From contig CAJJDN010000027.1 in NCBI GenBank assembly GCA_905182985.1, positions 259,468 to 323,467 of the forward strand: a stretch of DNA of 64,000 nucleotides, read 5' to 3'. Under the pieces are notes generated by a model. That model saw only the letters and a program-made list of their open reading frames with translations. It was not told the origin of the DNA and ran no database searches. The position numbers were made by a program, and so were the translations under genes. The stretch comes from Paramecium sonneborni (lineage: Eukaryota > Ciliophora > Oligohymenophorea > Peniculida > Parameciidae). Below, piece after piece: positions 1 through 12,757 of this stretch; position 1 is the stretch's first letter; every line of letters begins with the position of its first letter.

Positions 1-490
1 CTTCTTTATATTTATATTCTTTTGTTTTTAAAGCATTTTAGCTCTGATTTTAATAACTTAGTATTAAAAAACTAAATTTTTAAGCCTTTATCAACTTTAA
101 ATATAATATTTGATTCAAAGAAAAATTCTTAAACAAAATCCTTCTGAAAATAGATAGATAGATAATTGTAAAACATAATATTTCTCTCTATATTTTGAAT
201 TTTATTTTGGGAAACTTTTTTCAAAATATAATAAAAAAAAAAGTAGTTGATGATAGGAGTATTTTGATTATTTTTTGCATTTTGTTATTCTTATTGATTG
301 TAAATGAATAAGATTTGAAAATAAAAAAAGATCTTTTAATTTTTGAATTAATTTTTATTTTATATGATTAGATTAGACTATCTGATAAAAGTAAATATTA
401 AATTTTAAATTTTAGAATTTGTGGATTTGAAACATCCCACGTATATAGATTTTTTTTTTCAGGAAGATGATAAATAATTTAATTTATAAT
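1..490. other. AT-rich intergenic start of window
   Basis: No reading frame of useful length was found in either strand with the ciliate code. It contains homopolymer A/T runs and a short GATA microsatellite near 150-165. There is no telomeric repeat, so the window does not start at a chromosome end. It presumably holds the promoter of the bZIP gene that follows. Confidence 0.5.
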
Positions 491-1630
491 ATGTTAAAAA
501 AAATAAAAGACAAACCACTTTCTTAATTAATAGCAGAGTTGTAATAAAAGTATTAAGAAGATAATGACTAATCAAATATATTCCAACATATATATTAGAA
601 ATAAATGGAGTAAGAGAGTTCAACAGATTCCTCTCATTTATTACCTGCTTTACATTCAGGAACAACTGGTTTTTAATCATCGAATTCTTAAGAAGATAAT
701 TAAATTTAAGTACTTTAAAAAGTTCAAAAGAATATCAAGAAAGAAAAGAAAAGTAAAAAAACAGGAAAGATGATTTAAGATGAGAAATAAGAATTCTCTT
801 AAATAACTGATAAAAAAGAAATGTAAATGATAAGAAATAGAATATCAGCATAGAATTCTAGAGATAGAAAAAAGGCTTATTTATAAAAACTCGAAGAAGA
901 CTTTGTTAATCAATAAAGTTAATTATAAGAAACTCAAGAATAAGTCAATTAATTATAATAACAATTAGAAGAAGTTCAAAGAATAAATTAGTAATTGTAA
1001 TAATAGTATTAATTTCTAACATGTTTAAATTGTGGTAGCAAACATTTAGGATATGATGATGAAAATCCAATCTCTATTTCAAAAAATAAAAGCATTGGAA
1101 AATTAGGGCTTTCATTTTTATTTATCATTGCCATTATAGGATGCATTTAAATTGATTTAAATTTAGGAGCTTAATAATTAAATTCTATTTAATTGGAAAA
1201 AAGTAATGAACAATAAATCCGAAATCTAAATGTAAGTGATGATGAATATGGATTATTTAATCATGTTTAAAAAAGTAGAATTAGAGGGATGACTGAAATC
1301 ATGGGATACAATTCAGAATATAATTATAAATTTTTTGATACAACATATAGAGCAATTCTACACAGTGAAGAAAGTCTTGTAAACGGTTTGATTAATTTTA
1401 ATAAAGAAAGAATTAAAAATAATAATGGTAAAGCACTTGCTCCTCTTAATTATCATTAACCAAGAGTTGATTCTCTATTTTGTCCTTCAATTTATAAATA
1501 TGATAATCAAACTTAAGGGTAAGATGTTTATATTATTTTTACTTAGAATTCGAGTTCATTATTAAGACAATTAATGGTTGCATTTAATTATTCCAAAAAA
1601 TAAAGTAAATATATTCTATTAAACAACTGA
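491..1630 (+). CDS. Membrane-anchored bZIP transcription factor (ATF6/CREB3-like layout)
   Basis: Ciliate-code ORF of 379 codons with no intron needed. Around residues 105-170 a basic region carries the bZIP signature NRISAQNSRDRKK and runs into a glutamine-rich coiled coil with leucine-type spacing. About 30 residues later comes one hydrophobic stretch containing LGLSFLFIIAIIGC, which is long enough to cross a membrane. The rest (about 150 residues) would lie in the lumen. A soluble bZIP head joined to a single TM and a lumenal tail is the layout of ATF6/CREB3 factors, which are freed by proteolysis during ER stress. That function is inferred from layout only. The first TGA is at 1628. The same frame then stays protein-like across a second TGA (1661) to a third (1724), so the tail may be a shortened version of a longer ancestor. 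The bZIP call is firm; the ATF6 analogy is moderate. Confidence 0.75.
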
Positions 1631-1832
1631 TAATTCAATCGTTTTGAAGGAAAGCTTTACTGATTCCAAAAAAGAGCATAAAACAATTTATTAAGAGATT
1701 TGGTGCCAGATAAAGAGTGTAAGTGATTTCTATATTTGATTAATGTATCTTTATTCTTAATATTATATTTCTAATTTTATTATAATAATTTTGTGTTCAA
1801 TACTTTATGAAATAAACATATAAAAAGTAATT

Positions 1833-4471
1833 TCAATCAATTTTAACTAATAGAAGTTGTTATTTGAGTTCTGATATAAGACCATCTATTTCAAATTCAT
1901 GTTAATTTATTTCGAAAATAGCCATAGAAATAGACGTTTGTTATTTTTCTAATTATTTAAAATATTTATTTAATGATTAGATTTAAGTTCTAATTCTATT
2001 TTCTTATTTAATACTTTCAAGTTTCTATTTTTACTTTTTGCGTTCTTCTAATTTTTCATTTTTTATTTCTTCATAAATTTATAAATGAAATTTTCCATAA
2101 AACAGGTCGATTTTATTTTTATCAATTTTTTCTTTCTTTTGCAATTTTGCAATATTTCTAATGATATGAACTAATTTTTTTCTCATAATTCTATCAATTG
2201 ATTCTTATTTACTTTTTAAGATGAAAGATTTAATCAACTCTTCATCATCACAAACTTTAACAAAATTACTTAAAAGTTTTTTTCCAAATTTTTTTGAAAT
2301 TTATTTGCTCCAAGTACTATTAACAATTCTATTATTTACTAGACTATTAATAATTCTATAATCAGGATCATCAACTGAAATATTTTTTAATTTTTATGAT
2401 TTTTATACATAATATTTAACTTTAGAAATTGCCTAAAATACATATAAATGATAAATTACATTGGCAAACTTTTCTCTAATGATTTTAATTCTCGCTTATT
2501 TTTATCCAACAACTTATAACATAATATCCTGTTAAACACTTTAATAAGGACGATTATCAAACTTTTATTTTAGATTATCTAATTGTTAAGCTAATGTATT
2601 TTTTCTATTTAATTTTTAAGTCTCATTAACAGCATGTCCTCTTCTAATTTTATTTTATTTTTCTATATTAGAGATGATATATTACATCTCTTTAGTTTAG
2701 CTTATTGAAATAGAATTATTTTTCTTCTTTTGTACATTTATTGTAATTCAAAAAATTAAGGAGATTCATTTAATAAATATTGAGAAAAGAAATGAGCAGA
2801 GCACATAATAACAATACTATCTTATAAAGCTAAGGCACTCCAACATCTTTAAGTATATTCTATAGATTCAATTTCGCCAAAACAAGTTCCTTCCATTACA
2901 CTAATAATTGATTCACCATTAGAATCACATAATCTGACATCTCCTTTTATAAGAAAAAAGAAATCATTAGCATTTTATCCTATATGATATATAGTTTCAT
3001 ATTATTAATAACAAGCTATTGTACAATGTGGTAAGATGGCAGCAGAGAAATTGATATCATTAGACATAAAAGGAATAGTTCTAAATATTTCTTTATGAAC
3101 AGCTGCTGTCATATATAATATTAATGGTTGAGGTAATTCAAAGAGAATTCTTTTAGCATCATCACCCCAGAAAGGATTATATTATATATTATATTTAGTA
3201 TATCGAAATAAATCTTCTTAAATCCAATTAGGCATATTTATACTAATGTCTTCTAAATTTAATAGTTAATCATCAAATTCTTAATTTGGATTTGATTAAA
3301 TCAATATAAAAGTTATATTTCCAATTGTAAATGAATAATATCCTACTCCTATTAACATCCATATAATAACTAATAAATATTCATCAGTATTATGAGCTTC
3401 TATATCTCCATATCCTATTACTGTAATTGTTTAATAAGCCCAATAAAAAGCATTTATTAACTATGTAAATTCATCCTTTTCATTAAGATTATAATGTGAC
3501 AACCAATCTGAACCTAAATTAAATCTACAAATCCATATCCATAAACAAGCAAATAAATGATTTAGAACTATCATTTCTAAAAATATTTTCATTAATTTTT
3601 TCAATCTCAAATCCAAATTATATTCATTTCTTACTACTAATTCATCTTTTATTGCTTTCTATTATTTTAATAAATCTAAAGATTAATTATAAGCCACCCT
3701 TCTTTCAAAAAGAAAAAAACGAAATAATCTTACTAGTTTTAATAATTTTAGTCCATTTTAATTAAAGTCAGGAAGTACTGAAATTAAATCAAATATAAAC
3801 CAACTACTAAGATAATGATATGCAATATCCTTAAAGTTATAAATCAAATCTAGTTATTTATTTACATGGCATATAAAAAAATTAATGAGTAGATCTATCC
3901 AAAATATTATTTAAATTATCAAAATAATTTGACTTCCTACTCCCTCTATTATACAGTATAAAATGTACTTCAAAGTCAAATGCAATTTATAATGGAAATA
4001 AAATTGCTGCAAAATCAGTGCATAAATTTATAATTAACCCCCATAATATATATGGAACATCATCTGGAAATAAAGGCAAAAAATTTCTTCTTTTGTAAGT
4101 ATAACGTATATTTTAGCTTCTTAATTAATCAGCATAATTCTTTAACTCTTCTATAAAGTGTTGAGCATTAATAATCTTTCTAATTAACTTCGAAAAATAT
4201 AGTTTTCTATCTGTTCTTTAGGAATTAGTTGGAGAGATAGTAGTTGTTGAAGAAAGTTAAATACTTTTATATAAATTAGATTATCTTACAAATTTTTAAC
4301 TGTTTTAGATCTTTTCTTCCTGTTGCTATTTTTTATTGGTTATAGAAATCCACTATTCATATGAGTCAAAACAACTTAAGATCCCATCTCAGTAAATTGC
4401 CTTTAACTACTCCAAGTATGTAATGTCTCAAAATCGTCCTTCTCCTTATGTTTAAAGGGATGAATTTTCAT
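1833..4471 (-). CDS. Cyclic-nucleotide-binding K+ channel, EAG/HCN-like (channel A)
   Basis: About 845 residues once four short introns (23-27 nt, among them GTA...TAG types) are removed. The removals restore one frame throughout. Order: a basic N-terminus, S1 after the motif FPDDVPYILWG, S2-S4 with FRFFLFERR near S4-S5, the pore with selectivity filter TVIGYGD, then S6. After S6 comes a cyclic-nucleotide-binding domain (phosphate-cassette area GTCFGEIES), then a long basic helical tail. It should sit in the plasma or ciliary membrane and pass K+. One 27-nt intron is a multiple of three and has no in-frame TGA, so its retention would not be flagged by a stop. It is the most divergent of the four channels here and lacks the zinc-knuckle-like motif of the other three. 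It lies tail to tail with the bZIP gene and just downstream of channel B on the same strand. Confidence 0.85.
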
Positions 4472-4652
4472 TAATTTATGTTTTTAGAAAAATACTTTTT
4501 TATATAATTAACTGAGGAGTAATTACTTACAAATTTAAAATACTTAATTTACTTAATCCTCTTTTAGTTGAAATATAAAGTATATAAAAAAGAACTATAG
4601 AAGTATGGCTTCACTTTAATTAAATTAATTAAATAGAGAAACTATTAATATT

Positions 4653-4998
4653 TCAATCAGACCAAGGAGTATATTGACTTGGTTTTATTTTGGACTTTCT
4701 TATAATACTTTATATGTGTTCAGATCTAATTGTTCTTCTTGGCTTTTAAAGTTTTTATAAGATTTTATCTAAATTGTAATTAGTAAAGTAGTAGGTAGTT
4801 ATAAAATATCTATCTAATTCAAAATCGACTCTCTAAAATTAATTCGGATAATCATTGGGTCTTAATGAAATTACTTCATCCAATTAATTAGCAATATTAC
4901 TACTATTGACTTCTGCTTTATTTGGCATTTCAAGATCCATATTTGAATATGAACTTGAATTATTTTTTCTAAGTTTTTAAACACTTTGAACTTGTTAC

Positions 4999-5032
<34 letters not shown>

Positions 5033-7499
5033 GTTATTATTATTATAATGGAATTTGATCTTATGATATACAAGTAATATTAGTAAATCGATTATTAGAG
5101 ACTTAAGTTAATCGTTAGAGTGTTTTATGTCGATTATCAGCTTTTCTTCTAAATGAATTTTAAGCTCTAAGAACTTTAGGTTCAGGTTCAGGATTAGGAT
5201 GGAATTTAACTTTCTTTAATTCCATGCTTTAGAGATGAGAATATTTGGAAGATTAAGGAGTTTAACTTTTATTAAATTATGAACTAGAATTATCACTATC
5301 AGATGAATCACTACTAAATTATTCAAACCCTGTAAATCCTCTTAGTATTGATTTATTTGACTTTTGACTTTTTAATGTTTTTATTAATCTACCATTTTGA
5401 TCATCTTCCATATTAAATCCTAATATATCTAGATATTAATCTGTTAAATCATCAATAGCAATTATATTATCATTTACAATGATGGCTAACGCATGTTCTC
5501 TAATAATATTCCTTTAAAATAATCTCTTAATTTAAACTCTTTCATGTGTAGTTCTTAACATATCTTCAGACATCATAAATTTCTTTTTAATTCTATCTAA
5601 GTTAAAATGTACAAAAACTAAAGGACAACTAATTGAATTCAGAAATATACTTCTTAAATTAATGTGTCCATTTACAAATACAACAAACTTCACCATAATT
5701 TTATTTTTCTTCAGTAAATAACATTTAATCTCTAAGCATACAATAATTCTCTTCTTCTAATGAATCTTCTCTTACAATCTTAAGGAAATCCTCATAACTA
5801 TTTTTATAATATAATAAACTTAATAAATGCAATCTAACAAAATTTAGTTGATCTGATAGAATAATCATAACGTGCTTATGTTATAAACTCTTTTTCACCT
5901 ACAAATTTACCTTCCTCAATTGTTGCTACAATAGTTTCTCTTAATTTTTAATCACCTAAACTTAAGATAAAATTTACAAATCAAACTCAATTATCCACTT
6001 TAAATAAATATTAATTTATTAGCTTATTCATTTTATGCTGCTATTATTTCTTCTGGTGCCACTTTAAGTTCATGTACAAATGAACATAATTTTTAAACAC
6101 TTTTTAATGACAATGTTTATTTGATCAGTCTTGATTTCTTAAGCATATCACAATACATATCTATTGCAACCTATTCTTTTAATTTCTTATCTAAATTTAT
6201 CATCATTTTTTCACCTAATTCATTATAATCTTATTCCATTCTTAAATAATATTCAAAATATTTTCGAACTTATAACATCAATTATTTATTAATGTTTTTC
6301 TTTTTCAAAAAATTATTTATATGCATCATTTATTACTTAAACTATTATTCTTTCTCAGTCAACTATCTTAAGATATTTCCAATACTTGAAATTGTGTATC
6401 CAAATAAACCACAAATAACCATTGCCATTAAAATTACATATAATCTTTCTAAATCAGTTTAAGGTACAATATCACCATAACCAATTGTCAAAGTAGTAAT
6501 TGTACTAAAATAAAAAGCATGTATATATTTAGTAAGCCAACTAGCATCAGTTATATTTTTGGCTATTAACCATGAATTTTTTCCATTTTCTAATTAATTT
6601 TCCCCAATCAAATTCCATAAACAAGCACAAAAATGAGATACAAATAATACCAGAAACATTGATTTAAATAATTCCAATAAAGTTTAAACATTTACTGATG
6701 GATTTGTTACTTCTTCAATTGCTTCAATCATTGATTTTACTTTAGTTACTCTTAATAATAAAATATATTCTGTATAAGGAACTGAATAAGAAGATAAAAT
6801 AAATGGTATTACAATCATCAAATCCCACCATAATTATAAACTGGCATAATGTTTTAAAATTTCTTATTTATCTCTATGAATTTAACCTTGACTATAAAAA
6901 GCAGTAAAAAATGTCAGTATTATATCCATAACAAATGTCCAAGAAGGTAATGTTTCTAAAAATATACTGCTTAATAAATCTTCTCGATCAAAACCAAATC
7001 CTAACTTCATTGGAATGTAAAATATGTTAATGATTATTTAACATAATACAAATATATCCCAAAGTATTTTAACATTTGAATCTGGATCTAATACAGGTAA
7101 TTAATTCAAAACCCATTTTAAATTTTGCATTACTTATTCAACTTTATTCAATTTATGTAATAAATTATCGGCATCACTTGCTTAATCTTAAATTAAATCA
7201 ACTATCTCATTTGTTAATGATTTAAATTTAACTTCAGTAGAATGAGTTTTCATTTACTTTATAAACTTTGTTATATAAAACATTATTCTTAATCCTCCAT
7301 GAACCCATAAATTAGTTTTTTCCTTTATTTCAATTTGAAGCATACTCTTACTTTCTTCATCTATATCAGGATCTGGATCTGGACTCAAACAATCTCCTTT
7401 AAAAGAGTTTTAGACTGGTTATTGTAATTCAATTTTTCTATTCGAACATATATTTGGTTCAAAAGATGCATCTTCACTATTATTATCACAATGGGGCAT
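4653..7499 (-). CDS. Cyclic-nucleotide-binding K+ channel with CCHC motif (channel B)
   Basis: About 925 residues. Three introns of exactly 22 nt (5956-5977, 5798-5819, 5629-5650) remove what otherwise look like frameshifts. S1-S6 lie in the N-terminal half, with filter TLTIGYGDIVP. A CNBD follows, with GEKEFIT and then STKFCQIAFI and a YEDFL helix. Directly after it is a Cys/His cluster (C-x2-C-x3-H-x5-C, 5625-5685) shared with channels C and D. The C-terminal tail is low complexity, with a Ser/Asp region, an E-P-E-P stretch and a polyglutamine run encoded almost only by TAA (about 4999-5045). K+ selectivity follows from the filter; cyclic-nucleotide control is inferred from the domain. The start ATG at 7497-7499 is the first one in frame, and the gene is divergent from channel C across 396 bp. 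Confidence 0.85.
4996..5045 (-). repeat. TAA/TTA triplet microsatellite encoding polyglutamine
   Basis: A run of about 16 ATT/TTA triplets on plus, read as TAA with single CAA and TAG codons on minus. It lies in frame inside the tail of channel B. Under the universal code this would be an unbroken string of stops, so it is direct evidence for the ciliate code. Length variation among strains would be expected. Confidence 0.85.
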
Positions 7500-7895
7500 T
7501 GTAAAACCTTAACCATATTTCAAAATTCCTTTTATTGTTTGGCTCTTAATTAGTAAATAACTTACCTTCCTTACTTTTAGGTTCTCATTTCAGAATCAAG
7601 GAGTAATGACATTATTTTATTTATACTTTAATAATAATGCTTTCAATAATATTTATATTATATTTAATTGTAAATTTATTTTAAAATGATGTTAGATGGA
7701 TAGAATGTCATAAAGGAATAGATATTATATATAACATATAATTTCAATTCCTTTTTAAATTACATTAACAAATTTTAATGATTATAAATGTATTATCATC
7801 ATTTATGAACTTTATTCTTTATTTTTCTATTTTTGTCGATATTCAATTCAATTTCTAAAAAGGTTTTTTACAATTTAAGATTTATTATATATTAA
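7500..7895. promoter_or_regulatory. Shared divergent promoter region of channels B and C
   Basis: 396 bp of AT-rich DNA between the start codons of two divergently transcribed CNBD K+ channels. No ORF or RNA gene was seen. Promoter function is inferred only from the head-to-head arrangement; no specific motif can be defended. Confidence 0.4.
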
Positions 7896-10800
7896 ATGTA
7901 AAAAATTGAACAACAACATGAATAAAATTTTGATTTAGATCTTGAATTAAAGGCTGTTCAAAACGAAGATTTTGAATAAGAGTATTTAGAACAATGTTTA
8001 AGGGAGACTAGACGATAATTATCTCTTACAAATCAAATATAGAGTCAAACTAAAAGTGAAAAAAGCAATGATGCATATGATTTTAGAACACCAAAAAATA
8101 CGACTCATCTTAATCTAAATAATCTTCCAACATCTGATGTTTAATAAATTCACTTGTTAACTCCTAGTAATAAAAATCAAGAGAAATAAAAAAATACTGG
8201 CTCAAGCATTATGCAATTATTTTTTATAAGACGTTTTTTGGAAAAGCTGACTGTTTAAAGAAAAAAATTAGAAAATTTAAATGATACTCATCTTAATCTT
8301 ATTGATGATAAGGCATCTGATAAGTATGTGTTTTAATAATATTATATAATAGACACATTTTATAAGAATATAAACAAACAAAAACATAAAAAGGTCTGAC
8401 TATTAACTAATTAAATAGAATAGTAACAACCAAAATTGAAATAAAAGAAAATAAATGGGATAAATATAAATCTATCTTATAAGATAGTAAGTAAAATACA
8501 ATTAAACAAATAAAATTGATTGTAAATAAAATTCCATTGATTTAACCAGAAAGTGATTTTAAATTGTATTGGGATATATTTGCATCTCTTTTTAGATTGA
8601 TTTTAGTATTTTTAGTGCCTTTAGAAATATCATTTACGACCTAAATTCTATTTAAAGATTATATAGGATTTACAATATCAATATTTATCATTTTGTAAAT
8701 AGATTTATTTATGAGAATAAATACTTTATGTTATGAAAATGGTAAGGCAATTACAGATAGATGGGAAATAATTATAAAATAATTGAATAAATCATGGTTC
8801 ACTGATTTTTCAGTTATTATTGTGATTATTACATTTCTAGCAAATTCAAATACTTAGGATGGTTATGATTTATTTCTTCTTGTTTTATTAACTTAATACA
8901 AACATATATTTGAGGCATTGTCTAAAATTGATTAAATATCATATTTTACAAGACCTTAAAGAGGAATTATTGGATTAATAAAGTTTTTAACTTCTTTACT
9001 ATATATATTGCATTTATTTAGTTGTATATGGTTTTGGTTTAGTAGTTTAGATAAATCTAATTCTTGGATACTAAATAAAGAATTAAATGGATAGAGTTGG
9101 TAATTATAATATTTAGAATCTATTTATTTTGCTATAGTTACAATGCTTACAATAGGATATGGAGATAATGTTCCTAAAAATTCAATTGAAAAGATTATAG
9201 CTATAATTTTTATTCTTGGTGCTTGTAAAATAAGATATTTATTATTTAAGGTTTATGGTTTTCTTATAGTATAAATTTTATTGGAGGAATCATGAATGAT
9301 ATTACATAAAATTAAGTTGAGAGAAGTTAGAAATTAAGAGTTATCAATAAATATATGACATAAAGAAAGATCCCTTTTAGTCTTTAACATAAGTAAATAT
9401 ATGTATTTATAATTTAATTAGAGTATAAGAATATTTAACATATAGATGGAAAGAAGATGATGAAGTTGATTTAGAAATGGAATAATTATTATTAGAATAA
9501 TTATCAGATGAATTAAAAGAAGAATTGGAAAAGTAAGCAAACAAAGTTTTTATAAAAAAATCAGAATTATTATAGAAATATTTCTCAGCTGAATTTAGAA
9601 ATGCTCTTTTTAAATCAATTAAACGTAAAATTATTCAACCATAACATATTTTTTCAACAGAAATTAATGGTCATTAAAATCTTTGTTATGTTGAATAAGG
9701 TGTGATATTATATCAACATAAAGATAGAAAATAAAGATCAAAAATGAATGCTTAAATTTAATAAGGTTAATTTTTTTGTGTAAAAGAGTTTATAATGCAA
9801 AATCCAGAATATGAATTATTTAAAGCGTAAAGTTATGTTAGTTTATTAATGCTATCAAAAATTGATTTTTTAGATACACTTAGAGATTTTCCTAATGATT
9901 TCTAAAAATATTGTTAATTAAGAGATACTTATTCTTTATCAAATGAAGAACTATTGATTTAATATGCTAACTTTTGTCCAGCATGTAATAAATTTGAACA
10001 CTCATTAAAAAATTGTGGTCATATTTAACTCAAATTAAATCAAGAAGTTATTGTTAAAAAACATAATATTAATCAGGAATAAATTAGATAAAAATTTAGT
10101 AGAAAATCTATAGATAAACCTATAAAAACAAGAGCTGAATTAACATATGTTTAAGAATGTGCTTTATACTTTTCCACTGACAATTAGAATCTTTTGAATG
10201 ATCAATCAAAACTTTAATTAGTTTATGAATAAGATTCTGAATCTTGCTAAGGTAATTCTGAAACTCATAATGTTTATGATGCATTACCTTCAGTTAATAT
10301 TTTATAAATTAATGATATGTTTACAAGTAATCATAAATCTCCTTAAACTAAAACACTTAATAAATTAGATTTTGATGAAGAAAAACCTAAAATAAAAGAA
10401 GATTTAACTAAATCTAATCTCTTATCTACTTAATATGCTCGTATTTTAAGAAGAACTTCATAACCATCCAAATAACTTTAAAGAAAGAATACTAGATCTC
10501 ATTCTATTCTTTTCTAAATGAATGAAATTACTGAAGAATTACATGAAACTACTTTTCTAATTCATGATAATGAATAAGCCAAAAAAGATTAATTATTTTC
10601 TTAAAATATGAAGGACAATATACGATGTCTCTATAATAAATTACTTAGAATATAAGAGGAAAAAGATATTACAGTTAAAAAAGCTCTTAATTCTTTGTAA
10701 TATATTTATTGGAAACAAAATGCAATAACTTTAGAAGATTTTGAAACAGTATAAAATTATGATTTTTATTTCCCTTCAAATAATGTTAACCTTACTATTG

Positions 10801-11108
10801 ATGCAGTTAATAAAAATTTACATTAATGGTAATTTGAAATTTTAAATAAATTCTAAAAATATTTATACTATCCATTTTTATTTATAACTAAATTTCTAAA
10901 GCTTAAAAGATTATAATAATAAGCTGAAGGATAGAATTTAGTTACAAAATTTAAAAAAGCTTAAAAAAAAATATGGTTAATTTAATTAAGAAATAATCTA
11001 TCCTCTAAAAAATTAATTTCATCAACAAAAATATCAAAATCAAAGATTAACTCAATTGTTCCATGCTCATAAGATAGTTTACCTTCAATTTAAATGAGTT
11101 CAAATTGA
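7896..11108 (+). CDS. Cyclic-nucleotide-binding K+ channel with CCHC zinc-knuckle-like motif (channel C)
   Basis: About 1,040 residues after removing three introns (29, 26 and 29 nt, near 8320, 9228 and 9390). The removals put all parts in one frame. The hydrophilic N-terminus is followed by S1-S6 with pore motif TMLTIGYGDNVPKNS and post-S6 segment WFSYSINFIGGI. A C-linker rich in E and K leads to a CNBD-like fold ending near 9950. At 9975-10016 the residues CPACNKFEHSLKNC give C-x2-C-x4-H-x4-C, the spacing of a zinc knuckle. The remaining 350 residues are basic, charged and poorly structured. It is a close paralogue of channel D at 33554-36726: pore, linker and motif match almost residue for residue, which suggests an old duplication. 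Localisation is probably plasma or ciliary membrane. Confidence 0.87.
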
Positions 11109-11124
11109 TAAATTATATTATAAA

Positions 11125-12252
11125 TCATTATTTTAATTGTTAACTTATTTATTCATCTTATTTAGGTTTTTCATCAATATTAGTTTCTGTAACTTCTTAA
11201 AATGTCTTTTATTAACCCCAAACTATTGCTTGATTTGCTTAAGTGTTCATTTATAAAACAAGATTCTGAAATTATGGTTCTCTCTTTTTTCTTTCACAAC
11301 TAAGTTAATAATCTATTATTGGAGATGAACTAGAGATTTCTCTCTTTGTTTTAGCTTATCTTGATTATTAACATGCTTCTCTTTCCTAAATTGCAGACCT
11401 TTCGATATATTTAGCACTCTCACTATCAATTTTTAATTTCAGAGGAGGAATTAATGATTGACTTGGATCAAATTTTTTATGAAATTAGTAAAAGTACATC
11501 ATTTTCTATTCGATTGCTTAAACCTGATATAAGTACTGCAAAAAAATATACTTCTTTCAGAAATTCATATATTTCAACTTCTTTTGCTTGCGAGTTTTCA
11601 TTAAGCAATGCAGATAATGAATTTATTAATTATCTTTGGAATGTATGAATCTCTTAGTATATATTAAAGGCAGCCCTTTTTAATAAAAAATCATAAGGAT
11701 AATTTGTTAAAGCAGTTTTTAAATTTGGGGCTAATGACAAAGCTTGATTCACGATATTAATTAATTTAAAACTATCGATTACCAAACTATGAAGTTAAGG
11801 ATTTAATACTTTGTATTTAGAACTTATTTTCTAAACAAACATGTTCGATAACTTTTAATGTCTTTGATATTTATTGACAATTTTTGTAAATATTGTAAAA
11901 ATGGAATTTATATTGATTAAAGCAACCAAGCTTCATTATTTCTATTGCAGTGCTTCAGCTTATTAAAATTATGAAATCGAATGCAATTAAATATGGAAGA
12001 GAACTCCTCACTTAAATTTATTATTTAGTGGATGATAATAAGCATTTTCATTTTAATAGTATAAGTTTGCATTTCTTAAGCAATGTAGACATCAAAGAAT
12101 TCTTTAATAAATTTTTCATCTATCATGTATTAAAGAATCAAATCTATGTCCTCTTATCGAAAAACAAAATTATCCTTCGTTAAACTGCTCTTCTCTAAAT
12201 TCTTTGTAAATTCAGATTAAGACTTAAAGATTTTTGTAATTTTTTATATCAT
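11125..12252 (-). CDS. Hypothetical helical protein
   Basis: Not recognised. The frame starts at ATG 12250-12252 and reads through about 360 residues if two introns are spliced: one of about 32 nt near 11820 and one of 31 nt near 11540 (GTACTT...AATAG). The first part is hydrophobic-helical, the middle has alternating helices with Leu/Asn/Gln, and the last 110 residues are hydrophilic, Gln/Lys/Ser rich and probably disordered. It lies tail to tail with channel C, with only 16 bp between the stop codons. No TM segment or catalytic motif could be defended. The 32-nt intron is my best solution to a frame change, so the middle of the model is less sure than the ends. Confidence 0.5.
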
Positions 12253-12757
12253 TTATTATATTCCTTTTTTGGCATTTCAAAAACTTGAGATTGTTTTTTC
12301 AATAAAATCAATAACTTTTATTATGCAATTTTAATAGTGATTAACCCACTAATTTTTATTAATAATCCGTCTAAAATATTAATCTCATATTTTAAAATTA
12401 TATGAAAACATAAAATTAAGAATGCTCTTTATTTAATTAACACTGTTAATATTTCAGTCTTAGCTAGATTTATGCTCTATTTATAAATTAATTTATCATA
12501 TAAAATAAATTTTGTTTGCTTCAATCATTTAATCAAAAAATCATACTGATGTAGGATATTTGATTTCAAAATTTCTTTATAAAATTATTTTTTTTTCTAC
12601 TTTGAAGTTGTATTCTGATTCATTAAAGAATTAAAATAGCATAATACTAGAAAACTTAGCTGTTAATAAGTATTATGAGATTTCTAATATTTTATTTAAG
12701 CCAAACTATAAATATTAAGTTTTGTTGCACACTTAAATTAATCTAATATAATAAAAT
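12253..12757. other. Intergenic, divergent promoter region
   Basis: 505 bp between two divergent genes. Scanned on both strands with TGA as the only stop; only short random frames were seen. No RNA gene or repeat was recognised. Confidence 0.5.

Noticed and set aside
5580..5850. Two apparent frameshifts in channel B
   Set aside because: Both vanish when 22-nt introns at 5798-5819 and 5629-5650 are removed; the joined protein matches channel C across the CNBD and Cys/His motif.
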